Notes: generated from the sequence alone by a model not told the origin. Shown: positions 6,238 through 13,652, counted from the first letter of the stretch. The stretch is 17,978 nucleotides of DNA from an uncultured Faecalibacterium sp. (GCA_945982465.1 CAMFSB010000004.1:1-17978); one strand, 5' to 3'. Numbers and translations: made by a program.

Positions 6238-6921
6238 TCACAGCAGCTCGATCATGGCGGCCACGATGCCGGTGGCGGTGGCCACGTATTCGGCAATGCT
6301 GAACTTTTTGACCACCAATACTTCATGGCCGTCCTCGTCGGCGTTGTCGCTCATGGCGCGCAGGATCACGCAGGGCACCCCGTTTTTGGCGGCGATCTGG
6401 CTGACGGCCGCGCCCTCCATCTCCACGCAGTCGGGGGCGCACTTGTCGGCAATGGCCTGCTTGGTGGCGCTGTCGCCCACAAACTGGTCGCCGGTGGCGA
6501 TCTTGCCGGTCAGGGCCGTTACGCCGGCTTTGGCACAGGCGGCTTCGGCGGCGGCGATCAGCGCGGGGTCGCCGGAGTATTCTTTCAGGTAGGGCGGGTT
6601 CTGGCAGATCATGTCCAGTTCCGCGTCGTGGTACAGCACCGTGCGGCCGATCACCACGTCGCCGATGCCGATTTTGGAGGTCATGTTGCCCGCTTTGCCC
6701 GAACAGCTGATGCGGGCGGCCCCGTCGCGGGGGATCAGCACCTGCGGGGGGGCCGCGGCGGGGGCCTTGCCCATGCCCGCGCAGCACACCACCACCGGCT
6801 TGCCGGCCAGCGTGCCCCGGTGGTATTCCACGCCGCCGTAGGGCTCCACGGTCACGTCCGCCAGTTTGGCGCACAACTGATCCACTTCGTCGGGCATGGC
6901 GCCCATAATGCCGAATACCAT
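6238..6921 (-). CDS. mtnN: MTA/SAH nucleosidase-like protein
   Basis: A 227-residue protein that should cleave adenine from 5'-methylthioadenosine and S-adenosylhomocysteine, recycling the by-products of SAM use. Compared with the E. coli enzyme: GIMGAMPDE keeps Glu12; CSGKAGN (73-79) is the ribose-binding turn; GIGDVVIG at 85-92 and YHDAELD at 97-103; VEMEGAA at 166-172 keeps Glu167, Met168 and Glu169; RAMSD gives the proton-donor Asp192. Residues 50-68 are unusual: GMGKAPAAAPPQVLIPRDG has four prolines where relatives mostly have Asn, Ala or Thr. AAAGGAGG lies 8 bases before ATG 6919-6921. It sits 15 bases after ychF, so the two form an operon. Confidence 0.9.
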   Translation of the reverse strand: MVFGIMGAMPDEVDQLCAKLADVTVEPYGGVEYHRGTLAGKPVVVCCAGMGKAPAAAPPQVLIPRDGAARISCSGKAGNMTSKIGIGDVVIGRTVLYHDAELDMICQNPPYLKEYSGDPALIAAAEAACAKAGVTALTGKIATGDQFVGDSATKQAIADKCAPDCVEMEGAAVSQIAAKNGVPCVILRAMSDNADEDGHEVLVVKKFSIAEYVATATGIVAAMIELL

Positions 6922-6936
6922 GGTGTCTGCCTCCTT

Positions 6937-8067
6937 TTACACGTTGAACAGAAATTCGATCACGTCGCCGTCCTGCACCACATATTCCTTGCCCTCGGTG
7001 CGCTGCAGGCCCTTGGCCTTTACGGCGGCATAGTCGAAGCCGCTGGCTTCCAGATCAGCGTAGCCGATCACCGACGCGCGGATAAAGCCGCGCTCAAAGT
7101 CGGAATGAATCTTGCCCGCGGCCTGGGGCGCCTTGGTGCCCTTGCGGATGGTCCAGGCGCGGCACTCCTTTTTGCCGTCGGTCAAAAACGAGATCAGGCC
7201 CAGCAGGTCGTAGCTGGCGGTGATCAGGTTGTCCAGGCCGCTGCTGGTCACGCCCATCTCGGCCAGAAAAGCCTGCTTTTCCTCGGGCGGGTACTCGGCA
7301 ATGTCCTCCTCGGTCTTGGCGCAGATGGGGATGGCCTTTGCGCCCTCTTCGGCGGCGCGGGCGGCCACCAGCGGCACATACTTGTTGTTTTCAATGCCTT
7401 CCATCAGGTCGTCCTCGCCCACGTTGCAGGCGTACAGTACAGGCTTTGCGCTCAAAAGGCCCATCTCGCGCACCACGGCGGCCTGGTCCTTGTCGCCCGC
7501 GTCCCAGGCAAAGCTGCGGGCGGGTTTGCCCTCGCTCAGGTGGGCGGCCAGCGCTTCGAGCCACTGGGCTTCGGCGGCGGCCGCCTTGCTGCCGGTTTTG
7601 GCGGCCTTGGCCTGCCGGCCCGCCCGGTTCTGCACCACGTCCAGATCCGAAAGGATCAGCTCGTAGTCGATGGCGTCAATGTCCGCAAGGGGGTCTACAC
7701 CCACGGGTTTGTTCACGTCCTCCACCACATGCACGATGTTGTCATCGTCAAAGCAGCGCACTACATGCACGATGGCGTCGCACTCGCGGATGTGGCCCAG
7801 AAACTTGTTGCCCAGGCCCGCGCCCTGCGACGCGCCCTTGACCAGGCCCGCAATGTCCACGAATTCCACGATGGCGGGCGTCTTTTTATCGGTATGCCAC
7901 AGCTCGGCCAGTTTGTCGAGCCGGGCATCCGGCACGGCCACAATGCCGCTGTTGGGCTCGATGGTGCAGAACGGGTAGTTGGCGGCCTCGGCGTTTTTGG
8001 TCGAGGTGATGGCGTTGAACAGCGTGGACTTGCCCACATTGGGCAGACCGACGATCCCTAATTTCAT
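6937..8067 (-). CDS. ychF: Redox/ribosome-associated GTPase-ATPase YchF (OLA1 family)
   Basis: A 376-residue P-loop NTPase that binds the ribosome and usually prefers ATP. GLPNVGKS (G1) is at 7-14, DIAGLVKGAS (G3) at 71-80, and the family-specific NVGE replaces NKxD at 215-218, which explains the relaxed GTP specificity of YchF/OLA1. A helical insert lies between (about 133-190), and a C-terminal TGS domain spans about 292-375, ending EFLFNV as in relatives. I start at ATG 8065-8067, which begins the conserved MKLGIVG; AAAGGAGA is 8 bases upstream. A longer frame from 8088 would include that ribosome site. It is the first gene of a two-gene operon with mtnN, divergent from the two-component system. 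Confidence 0.96.
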   Translation of the reverse strand: MKLGIVGLPNVGKSTLFNAITSTKNAEAANYPFCTIEPNSGIVAVPDARLDKLAELWHTDKKTPAIVEFVDIAGLVKGASQGAGLGNKFLGHIRECDAIVHVVRCFDDDNIVHVVEDVNKPVGVDPLADIDAIDYELILSDLDVVQNRAGRQAKAAKTGSKAAAAEAQWLEALAAHLSEGKPARSFAWDAGDKDQAAVVREMGLLSAKPVLYACNVGEDDLMEGIENNKYVPLVAARAAEEGAKAIPICAKTEEDIAEYPPEEKQAFLAEMGVTSSGLDNLITASYDLLGLISFLTDGKKECRAWTIRKGTKAPQAAGKIHSDFERGFIRASVIGYADLEASGFDYAAVKAKGLQRTEGKEYVVQDGDVIEFLFNV

Positions 8068-8127
8068 CCGTGAACTCTCCTTTATCATGGGGGCATATCG
8101 CCCTGAATTGACCGTATGATCGGCCCT

Positions 8128-8156
8128 ATTCTATCAAAAACGGCGGGCGGGCGCAA
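8128..8156 (-). promoter_or_regulatory. Promoter for ychF-mtnN
   Basis: On the minus strand TAGAAT (8128-8133) has a TG extension, and TTGCGC (8151-8156) lies 17 bases further up. The -35 box is the loop of the inverted repeat at 8135-8164. Confidence 0.6.
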
Positions 8157-8164
8157 CGTTTTTG
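8135..8164. repeat. Inverted repeat flanking the ychF -35 region
   Basis: CAAAAACG (8135-8142) and CGTTTTTG (8157-8164) are perfect 8-bp inverted arms with a 14-base spacer, lying in the divergent ychF/response-regulator control region. It could be an operator or a hairpin; no plus-strand gene precedes it, so it is not an obvious terminator. Confidence 0.45.
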
Positions 8165-8210
8165 CGCACAAACGGCGGAAAGTGCCAAAGCGGCGCGCAT
8201 AAAAATGCAC

Positions 8211-8220
8211 AGAACGTTCT
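8211..8220. promoter_or_regulatory. Perfect 10-bp palindrome upstream of the response-regulator promoter
   Basis: AGAACGTTCT is fully palindromic and ends 22 bases before the TATAAT at 8243, so it abuts or overlaps the -35 region. This is a natural place for an activator or repressor. It lacks the 4-base spacer of a Firmicutes LexA box. Confidence 0.35.
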
Positions 8221-8248
8221 TTATTTGTCCACAAAAAGTCTGTATAAT
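8220..8248 (+). promoter_or_regulatory. Promoter for the two-component system
   Basis: A perfect TATAAT (8243-8248) with a weak -35 (TTTATT, 8220-8225, 17-base spacer) precedes the response-regulator gene by ~60 bases. Confidence 0.65.
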
Positions 8249-8309
8249 AAAGCTGTATCAGTGTTTTAACGGGGCAAAGGCCCTTTGGGCCGTGCAGGAG
8301 GAACGAAAA

Positions 8310-9008
8310 ATGGCAAACGAAAAGATCCTCGTTGTGGACGACGATAAAAACATCTGCGAGCTACTGCGACTGTATCTCATCAAGGAAGGGTATGAGGTCG
8401 CGGTGGCCAACGACGGCGAGGCCGCCCTGGCCGCCTACGAGGCCAGCCGGCCCGCCATGGTGCTGCTGGACGTGATGATGCCCAAAATGGACGGCTGGGA
8501 GGTGTGCCGCCGCATCCGCAAGCTGGGCGATACGCCGGTGATCATGCTCACGGCCAAGGGCGAGACCTTTGACAAGGTGCTGGGGCTGGAGCTGGGCGCC
8601 GACGACTACGTGGTCAAGCCCTTTGACACCAAAGAGGTGGTGGCGCGCATCAAGGCGGTGCTGCGCCGCTGCGCCGCCGGCACGGCGGCTGCCGCCCCCG
8701 CCGAGGGCGTGATCGAATTTGACAACCTGCGGCTGGATATGAACAGCTACGAGCTGCGCGTCAAGGGCAAGGTGGTGGAAGCGCCCCCCAAGGAGCTGGA
8801 GCTGCTGAACTGCCTGGCTTCGCACCCCAACCGGGTGTATACCCGCGACCAGCTTTTGGACGAGGTGTGGGGCTTTGAGTATTACGGCGACTCCCGCACC
8901 ATCGACGTACATGTCAAGCGTCTGCGCGAAAAGCTGGGCGGCGCGTCCGACCAGTGGGAACTGAAAACCGTGTGGGGCGTGGGCTATAAATTCGAGGTGC
9001 GGCAGTAA
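8310..9008 (+). CDS. OmpR/PhoB-family response regulator
   Basis: A 232-residue two-component regulator. The N-terminal receiver has Asp10/Asp11 (VVDDD), phosphoacceptor Asp54 (LLDVMMP), Thr81 (MLTA) and Lys103 (VVKPF). A short Ala/Gly-rich linker (about 119-131) leads to a winged-helix DNA-binding domain with PPKELELL and the recognition-helix pattern DSRTIDVHVKRLREKLG, ending VWGVGYKFE as in OmpR relatives. AGGAGG is 8 bases before ATG 8310-8312. The stop codon overlaps the start of the kinase gene (TAATG), so the pair is translationally coupled and should work together. The regulated genes cannot be told from sequence; the palindrome at 8211-8220 could be an autoregulatory site. Confidence 0.95.
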   Translation: MANEKILVVDDDKNICELLRLYLIKEGYEVAVANDGEAALAAYEASRPAMVLLDVMMPKMDGWEVCRRIRKLGDTPVIMLTAKGETFDKVLGLELGADDYVVKPFDTKEVVARIKAVLRRCAAGTAAAAPAEGVIEFDNLRLDMNSYELRVKGKVVEAPPKELELLNCLASHPNRVYTRDQLLDEVWGFEYYGDSRTIDVHVKRLREKLGGASDQWELKTVWGVGYKFEVRQ

Positions 9009-10513
9009 TGCGTAAAAGTATCTCGGTGTCGTTTTTTTCCACGGCGGCGTTTCTGCTCATTATGGGCATCGCGGTCATGGGCTTTTCGGAAATGTATCTG
9101 GTGGGGCGCTATTTTGCCGAGGACAAGTACGCCACGCTGGACACCGTGCTGGACGTGGCCAGCCGCGCGGTGGCCGTGCTGGATGAGGAGGACCGCCTGA
9201 CCGAGCTGACCGGCGAGCAGGGTGCCCGCCTGAGCGAAAGTATGGACCTGATCAGCGACACAGCCGACGCCGAACTGCTGTTTCTGGCGCCGGACGGCAC
9301 GGTGCAGCTGCGCACCGGGGGGCTGGCTGCGCAGCAGGCCGTGATGCCGCCCGCCGTGCTGGAACAGGTGGATGCGCAAAGCGAGGGCGCCTACCATGCC
9401 CTGAGCCGGCTGGACGGCTTTTTGAGCGAACGGCACTATGTGGCCGGCCGGGTGCTGTATGGCACCGGCGGGCGCAAGCTGGGGTATCTGTTCATCTGCG
9501 CGTCGGGCGCGGGCTTTGGCGCATTTCTCAGCAACATGTTCTCCAACTTCCTTTTGTCGGCCAGTTTGATGCTGCTGTGCGCCACCATCCTGACCATGCT
9601 GCTGACCCAGCGGCTCACCGCCCCGCTGCACAAGATCTCCGAGGCGGCCAAAAAGTTCGGCGGGGGCGATTTTTCCACCCGTGTGGACGTGGCCGGCGAC
9701 GACGAGGTGGGCCAGCTGGCCCAGACCTTTAACACCATGGCGGCCAATCTGGAGGCCATCGACAATTCCCGCGCCCAGTTCATGGGCAACATCGCCCACG
9801 AGCTGCGCACTCCCATGACCACCATCAAGGGCTTTATCGACGGCATTCTGGACGGCACCATCCCGCCCGAGCTGCAAAACCACTATTTGCAGATCGTCTC
9901 GCAGGAGACCGGCCGGCTGGCCCGCCTGGTGCAGAACATGCTGGACATCACCAAGCTGGAATCGGGCGAATACCAGGTCAACGCCCGGCTGTATAATATC
10001 TGGGACACGCTCACCGGGGCGGCGCTGTCGGCCGAGCAGCGCATCACCGAGGGCAAGATCGAGATCGAAGGGCTGGAGAACGCCGAAAAAACGCTGGTCT
10101 ATGCCGACCCCGACCTGATCCATCAGGTGGTGTACAACCTGTTGGACAACGCCATCAAGTTCACGCCCGAGGGCGGCACCATCCGCTTTTCGGCGGTGGC
10201 GCTCGGCCCCGAGGTGGAGATCGCCATCTGGAACTCGGGCCAGGGCATCGCGCCGGAAGCGCTGCCCTTTGTGTTCGAGCGCTTTTACAAGGAGGACCAG
10301 TCCCGCGGGCTGAACGCCCGCGGCTCGGGCCTGGGGCTGCACATCTGCAAGGTGCTGGTGAACCTTTCGGGCGGGCAGATCCGCGCCGAAAGCCAGCAGG
10401 GCGAATGGTGCCGGTTTGTGTTTACGCTGCCGGCCGAGCTGCCCAACAAAAAGAACCTGCTGCGCATCTCCGACGAGACCACCGGCCCGCAGACCGGCCC
10501 CATCCCGCTGTAA
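9008..10513 (+). CDS. Membrane sensor histidine kinase
   Basis: A 501-residue kinase paired with the preceding regulator. There are two membrane segments (about 9-33 and 178-199) enclosing a ~140-residue extracytoplasmic sensor domain, a HAMP linker (about 200-253), a HisKA dimerisation helix with phospho-acceptor His264 (NIAHELRTP), and an HATPase domain with the N-box YNLLDNAIKF (376-385), G1 box NSGQGI (409-414), F-box FERFYKED (423-430) and G2 box RGSGLGL (438-444). All expected catalytic boxes are intact. The sensor domain resembles that of VanS/BaeS-like kinases in layout only; its signal is unknown. A short polar tail ending TGPQTGPIPL extends past the ATPase domain. ATG 9008 overlaps the regulator's stop by one base. 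Confidence 0.94.
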   Translation: MRKSISVSFFSTAAFLLIMGIAVMGFSEMYLVGRYFAEDKYATLDTVLDVASRAVAVLDEEDRLTELTGEQGARLSESMDLISDTADAELLFLAPDGTVQLRTGGLAAQQAVMPPAVLEQVDAQSEGAYHALSRLDGFLSERHYVAGRVLYGTGGRKLGYLFICASGAGFGAFLSNMFSNFLLSASLMLLCATILTMLLTQRLTAPLHKISEAAKKFGGGDFSTRVDVAGDDEVGQLAQTFNTMAANLEAIDNSRAQFMGNIAHELRTPMTTIKGFIDGILDGTIPPELQNHYLQIVSQETGRLARLVQNMLDITKLESGEYQVNARLYNIWDTLTGAALSAEQRITEGKIEIEGLENAEKTLVYADPDLIHQVVYNLLDNAIKFTPEGGTIRFSAVALGPEVEIAIWNSGQGIAPEALPFVFERFYKEDQSRGLNARGSGLGLHICKVLVNLSGGQIRAESQQGEWCRFVFTLPAELPNKKNLLRISDETTGPQTGPIPL

Positions 10514-10552
10514 AGCGGCGGCGCCGCGCAAAAAATTGCAGCAAGCCTTCGC

Positions 10553-10617
10553 ACGGCGGGGCAGCCTGACGCACGGATGTTAAACTTTTGTGCAAAGGCC
10601 GCCCCGCCGTTTGCTTT
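10553..10617 (+). terminator. Possible terminator after the histidine kinase
   Basis: ACGGCGGGGC (10553-10562) and GCCCCGCCGT (10601-10610) are perfect arms of a 10-bp GC-rich stem, followed by TTGCTTTTCT. The 38-base loop and broken T-run make it imperfect, but it falls between the kinase stop and the rpe promoter. Confidence 0.5.
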
Positions 10618-10640
10618 TCTGCGCGTTTTAAGGTAAACTA

Positions 10641-10655
10641 TATACTGACTATACT
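10641..10655 (+). promoter_or_regulatory. Tandem -10 boxes upstream of rpe
   Basis: Two TATACT hexamers (10641-10646 and 10650-10655) lie nine bases apart in an AT-rich island. The downstream one has TTTAAG at 10627-10632 as a weak -35. Either would give a leader of ~40-60 bases before rpe. Confidence 0.55.
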
Positions 10656-10705
10656 ATCGCCCTGCGGCGGGGATGCCCCTGCCCGGGCAGAAAGAAGCAG
10701 TTTTT

Positions 10706-11356
10706 ATGCCGATGATCAGTCCTTCCATTCTGTCAGCTGATTTCTGCTGCCTGCGCGAGCAGTGCCGCACCGTGCTGGACGCCGGCGCGCAGATGCTGCA
10801 TTTTGATGTGATGGACGGGCATTTTGTGCCCAACCTGAGCTTTGGCGTGCCGGTGCTGCAAAGCCTGCACAAGGGCCTGCCCGGGGCGTTTTATGATGTG
10901 CACCTGATGATCAGCCACCCGCAGCAGTACGCGGCGGCATTTGCCAAAGCGGGCGCGGGGCTGATCTGCTTTCATCTGGAAAGCGACGACGACCCTGCCG
11001 CCGCGCTGGCGGCCATCCGCGCCGCCGGCTGCAAGACCGGCCTTTCGGTCAAGCCCGGCACGCCCGTGCAGGCGCTGGAGCCGTATTTGCCGCAGCTGGA
11101 CCTGGCGCTGGTGATGAGCGTGGAGCCGGGCTTCGGCGGGCAGAAGTTCATGTCGCAGGCGCTGGATAAAATGCGCTGGCTGCGCCAGTGGCGCCAGCAG
11201 CACGGCGGCAACTTCTGGATCGAGGTGGACGGCGGCGTGGACGCCGTGACCGGCCCGGCCTGCGTGCAGGCGGGCGCAGACATCCTGGTGGCGGGCAGCG
11301 CCGTGTTTGCGGCCCCCGACCCGGCGGCGGCGGTGCGGGCGCTGGCCGCGCTGTGA
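10706..11356 (+). CDS. rpe: Ribulose-phosphate 3-epimerase
   Basis: A 216-residue TIM-barrel enzyme interconverting ribulose 5-phosphate and xylulose 5-phosphate in the pentose phosphate pathway. SPSILSADF is at 5-13; HFDVMDGHFVPN (32-43) holds metal ligand His32 and catalytic Asp34; DVHLMI gives His66; the flexible loop SVEPGFGGQKF is at 138-148; IEVDGGV gives catalytic Asp175; the phosphate-binding AGSAVF is at 196-201. All active-site residues are present. ATG 10706 fits the conserved N-terminus but has only a poor purine-rich ribosome site; ATG 10712 is an alternative. It is separated by 10 bases from the RnfD-like gene, whose ribosome site overlaps its stop, so it heads the operon. Confidence 0.95.
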   Translation: MPMISPSILSADFCCLREQCRTVLDAGAQMLHFDVMDGHFVPNLSFGVPVLQSLHKGLPGAFYDVHLMISHPQQYAAAFAKAGAGLICFHLESDDDPAAALAAIRAAGCKTGLSVKPGTPVQALEPYLPQLDLALVMSVEPGFGGQKFMSQALDKMRWLRQWRQQHGGNFWIEVDGGVDAVTGPACVQAGADILVAGSAVFAAPDPAAAVRALAAL

Positions 11357-11366
11357 GGAGGCTGCC

Positions 11367-12377
11367 ATGAAAAAGGTCAAAACCATCCGCGCGGTCGAGC
11401 AGACCGGCCGCTATTACAAGGACATCTGCTGGATGATGATCCCGCTGCTGTGCATGGCGGTGTACTACTATGGGCCGCGGCCGCTGGCCATGTGCGCCGT
11501 GGCCATGCTCACGGGCAATTTGTGCGACCGGCTGGTGTCGGTGCTGCGCCAGCGCCCCTATGTGCAGGACGATTTTTCCAACGAGTGCTTTGCGCTGGTC
11601 ATCGCCATGCTACTGCCTGCCTCGGCGGCATGGTATGTGCTGGTGTGCGCGGTGCTGGCCGGCATCCTGATCGGCAAGGAGGCGTTTGGCGGCTACGGCA
11701 GCTACCCGTTCCATCCGGCGGCCGTGGGATATGTGGTGGCGGCGGTATCCTGGCCCGAGCAGGTGTTCCGCTACCCGGCGCCCCACACCATGCTGCCCCT
11801 GATCGGGACCGAGGGCGTCACGTTGACGGCCGGCATCTCCGAAACGCTCAAAAACGGCGGCCTGCCTACCATAAGCAGCTTTGACCTGGTGCTGGGCGAC
11901 TATGCCGGCCCCATGGGCGCAACGACGGCGCTGGTGGTGCTTTCGTGCGCGCTGTTTTTGCTGGTGCGGCGGGATATCCACCTGGAAACGCCGCTGTGCT
12001 TTGTGCTGGTGTGCGCGCTGGTGGCGTTTTTTGCGCCGCGCCAGGCCGACTTAGTGGGCACCGGCGTGCTGGAAACCGCCGCCCAACGCCTGGCCGTGGT
12101 GCGGTACGAGCTGCTTTCGGGCGCAGTGCTGTACGGTGTGGTGTTTTTGCTGGGCGAGCCGTACACCAGCCCGCGCAACCGGCTGGGCCGCGCGCTGTAC
12201 GGCGCGCTGGTGGGCGCGGTGGCCATGGCGTTCCGCTATTACGGCGTGTATGAGACGGGCATGTGCTTCGGCCTGCTGGCGGTCAACAGCGTATCGGGCT
12301 GGCTGGACCGTCTGGTGGCCCGCATGCGCGGCGCGCGCCGCGCGAAAAAGCTGCTGCAAGGGGGTGGCGCCGCATGA
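11367..12377 (+). CDS. RnfD/NqrB-like membrane protein
   Basis: A 336-residue polytopic protein of the NQR2/RnfD family, which in true Rnf carries a covalent FMN and forms part of the electron path through the membrane. Family landmarks are FGGYGSYPFHPAAVGY (107-122; FGGLGxNPFNPALVG in RnfD), the loop LGDYAGPMGATTAL (176-189) and a late EPYTSPRNRLGRALYG (264-279; usually TDPVTSP). The segment EGVTLTAGISE (149-159) sits where clostridial RnfD usually has the flavinylated S-A-T-P-type motif, and it does not match it; GATT at 184-187 is the only ApbE-motif-like stretch. AGGAGG lies 6 bases before ATG 11367. Its stop overlaps the next start by 4 bases (ATGA). A divergent member, not a standard RnfD. 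Confidence 0.85.
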   Translation: MKKVKTIRAVEQTGRYYKDICWMMIPLLCMAVYYYGPRPLAMCAVAMLTGNLCDRLVSVLRQRPYVQDDFSNECFALVIAMLLPASAAWYVLVCAVLAGILIGKEAFGGYGSYPFHPAAVGYVVAAVSWPEQVFRYPAPHTMLPLIGTEGVTLTAGISETLKNGGLPTISSFDLVLGDYAGPMGATTALVVLSCALFLLVRRDIHLETPLCFVLVCALVAFFAPRQADLVGTGVLETAAQRLAVVRYELLSGAVLYGVVFLLGEPYTSPRNRLGRALYGALVGAVAMAFRYYGVYETGMCFGLLAVNSVSGWLDRLVARMRGARRAKKLLQGGGAA

Positions 12378-13024
12378 AAGCTGAAAAAGCAAAAAGCATC
12401 GTTGCCAACCTGGAACGATATGTCCACCACGACCGCATTTTTCTGAATAACCCTGTAGTCATGCAGGGCATGGGGCTGGCGCCGCTGGTCATCATTGCCA
12501 CCAACGGCCAGAACGCCCTGATGCTGTGCGCGGCCGTGGCGCTGCTGCTTACGCCCACCCGCGTCATCAGCAGCCTGCTGTACCGGGAGGTCAAGGACCC
12601 GCTGCTGCGCGCCATGGGCTACTGCGGCGTGTCGGCTGCGGTATATGTGCCGGTGTACCGCATTCTTTCGGCGCTGTTCGGCACCTCGCTTTTGCAGCTG
12701 GGCATCTATCTGCCCCTGCTGGTGGTGGAGCCGATCGTCATCTACCGCTTTGGCCGCGTGGCCGAGCCGGTGCGCAAGGCGCTGTCCAAGGGGCTGCGCA
12801 TCACGGTGGGCTACGCGCTGATCCTGCTGCTGTGCGGCTGTGTGCGCGAAGTGCTGGCCGCAGGCACGCTGTTCGGCGCGGCGGTGGCGCCCCGCGGCCT
12901 GCTGCCGCTGCTGCAACTGCCGGCAGGCGGCTTTCTGCTGCTGGGCGTGGTGTGCGCGGTGTGGCGCGGCGCCGTGAACGCCTGGAAAAAACATGTGGCC
13001 ATGGAGGCGAAAAACGGCTTATGA
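12374..13024 (+). CDS. RnfE/NqrD-like membrane protein lacking cluster cysteines
   Basis: A 216-residue protein with about six membrane segments of the Rnf-Nqr family. NPVVMQGMGLAP (26-37) matches RnfE NPVLVQGLGLCP but has Ala36 for the cysteine, and LPLLVVEPIVIYR (113-125) matches the PLIVVNCIILGR segment but has Glu119-Pro120 for Asn-Cys. The later VREVLAAGTLFG (157-168) agrees well with the family's REILG-GTLFG. In working Rnf/Nqr complexes these two cysteines, with two from RnfA, bind a [2Fe-2S] cluster inside the membrane. Here the site is gone, so ordinary electron transfer is unlikely. It overlaps both neighbours by 4 bases (ATGA), which indicates coupled translation and a fixed subunit ratio. 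Confidence 0.86.
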   Translation: MKAEKAKSIVANLERYVHHDRIFLNNPVVMQGMGLAPLVIIATNGQNALMLCAAVALLLTPTRVISSLLYREVKDPLLRAMGYCGVSAAVYVPVYRILSALFGTSLLQLGIYLPLLVVEPIVIYRFGRVAEPVRKALSKGLRITVGYALILLLCGCVREVLAAGTLFGAAVAPRGLLPLLQLPAGGFLLLGVVCAVWRGAVNAWKKHVAMEAKNGL

Positions 13025-13632
13025 ATACGGTGTTGAGTGCCTGCATGACCTTTTTTGCCTACGCGGTGGCCGCGATGTTCGCCCAAAACGCCATCTTTTC
13101 TCGCGGGCTGGGCGTTTCGCGGCTGATCCAGCTGGTGGGCGACGACAGCGTCAGCAGCCTGCTGTTCGGGCTGGAGCTGTGCGTCATCCAGCTTTGCGTG
13201 GCGCCGCTGGGCTGGCTGGCAAACCGCTGGCTGGAGCCGATGGCCCTGCGCGCGTCGCTGCGCCCCATTGCCTATGTGGTCTGCGTGTGCGCGGTGTGCG
13301 GGGCGCTGCGGGGCCTGCTGCACTGTGCGCACACGCTGCCCTACCGGGCGCACCTGATCCGCATTCTGCCCATCGCGGGCTTTAACAGCACAGTGGTGGG
13401 CACGCTGCTGGTCACCACCACTCAGGGCTACAGCCTGGCCCAGTCGCTGGGCTTTGGGCTGGGCAGCGGGCTGGGCTTTATCCTGGCGGTGCTGCTGGTC
13501 ACCGAGGCGCAGCGCAAGCTGCGCAGCCGCGCAGTGCCGGACGCGTTCCGCGGCCTGCCCATCACGCTGATCTATATCGGCATTCTGGCGCTGGCCATTT
13601 ACGGCTTTACGGGGCATTCCGTTACCATCTGA
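13021..13632 (+). CDS. RnfA/NqrE-like membrane protein lacking cluster cysteines
   Basis: A 203-residue polytopic protein of the same family. QNAIFSRGLGVS (22-33) aligns with RnfA NNFVLSRFLGIC, placing Ser33 where the first cluster cysteine belongs; ILPIAGFNSTVVG (115-127) aligns with FLPLITTNCAVLG, placing Ser123 for the second. The C-terminal VPDAFRGLPITLIYIGILALA matches the family's VPxxFRGxxIxLIxAGLMALA end. The size and the order after the RnfE-like gene fit RnfA. Several other cysteines (residues 54, 59, 88, 90, 93, 102) are scattered in membrane segments and do not form the known site. No RnfB follows. The next gene starts 20 bases later. I see no secretion signal beyond the membrane helices. 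Confidence 0.85.
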   Translation: MNTVLSACMTFFAYAVAAMFAQNAIFSRGLGVSRLIQLVGDDSVSSLLFGLELCVIQLCVAPLGWLANRWLEPMALRASLRPIAYVVCVCAVCGALRGLLHCAHTLPYRAHLIRILPIAGFNSTVVGTLLVTTTQGYSLAQSLGFGLGSGLGFILAVLLVTEAQRKLRSRAVPDAFRGLPITLIYIGILALAIYGFTGHSVTI

Positions 13633-13652
13633 TCGAAAGCGGGGAGTTTCGA

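Noticed and set aside
6112..8061. A 649-codon plus-strand frame over mtnN and ychF
   Set aside because: It is antisense to two clear conserved genes and has His/Gly/Ala-rich composition typical of GC shadow frames.
8211..8220. LexA (SOS) box
   Set aside because: The half-sites GAAC and GTTC abut, without the 4-base spacer of the Firmicutes LexA operator.
11367..13632. A standard energy-conserving Rnf complex
   Set aside because: RnfB, RnfC and RnfG are missing and all four cluster cysteines are replaced, so the usual ferredoxin:NAD oxidoreductase label would mislead.
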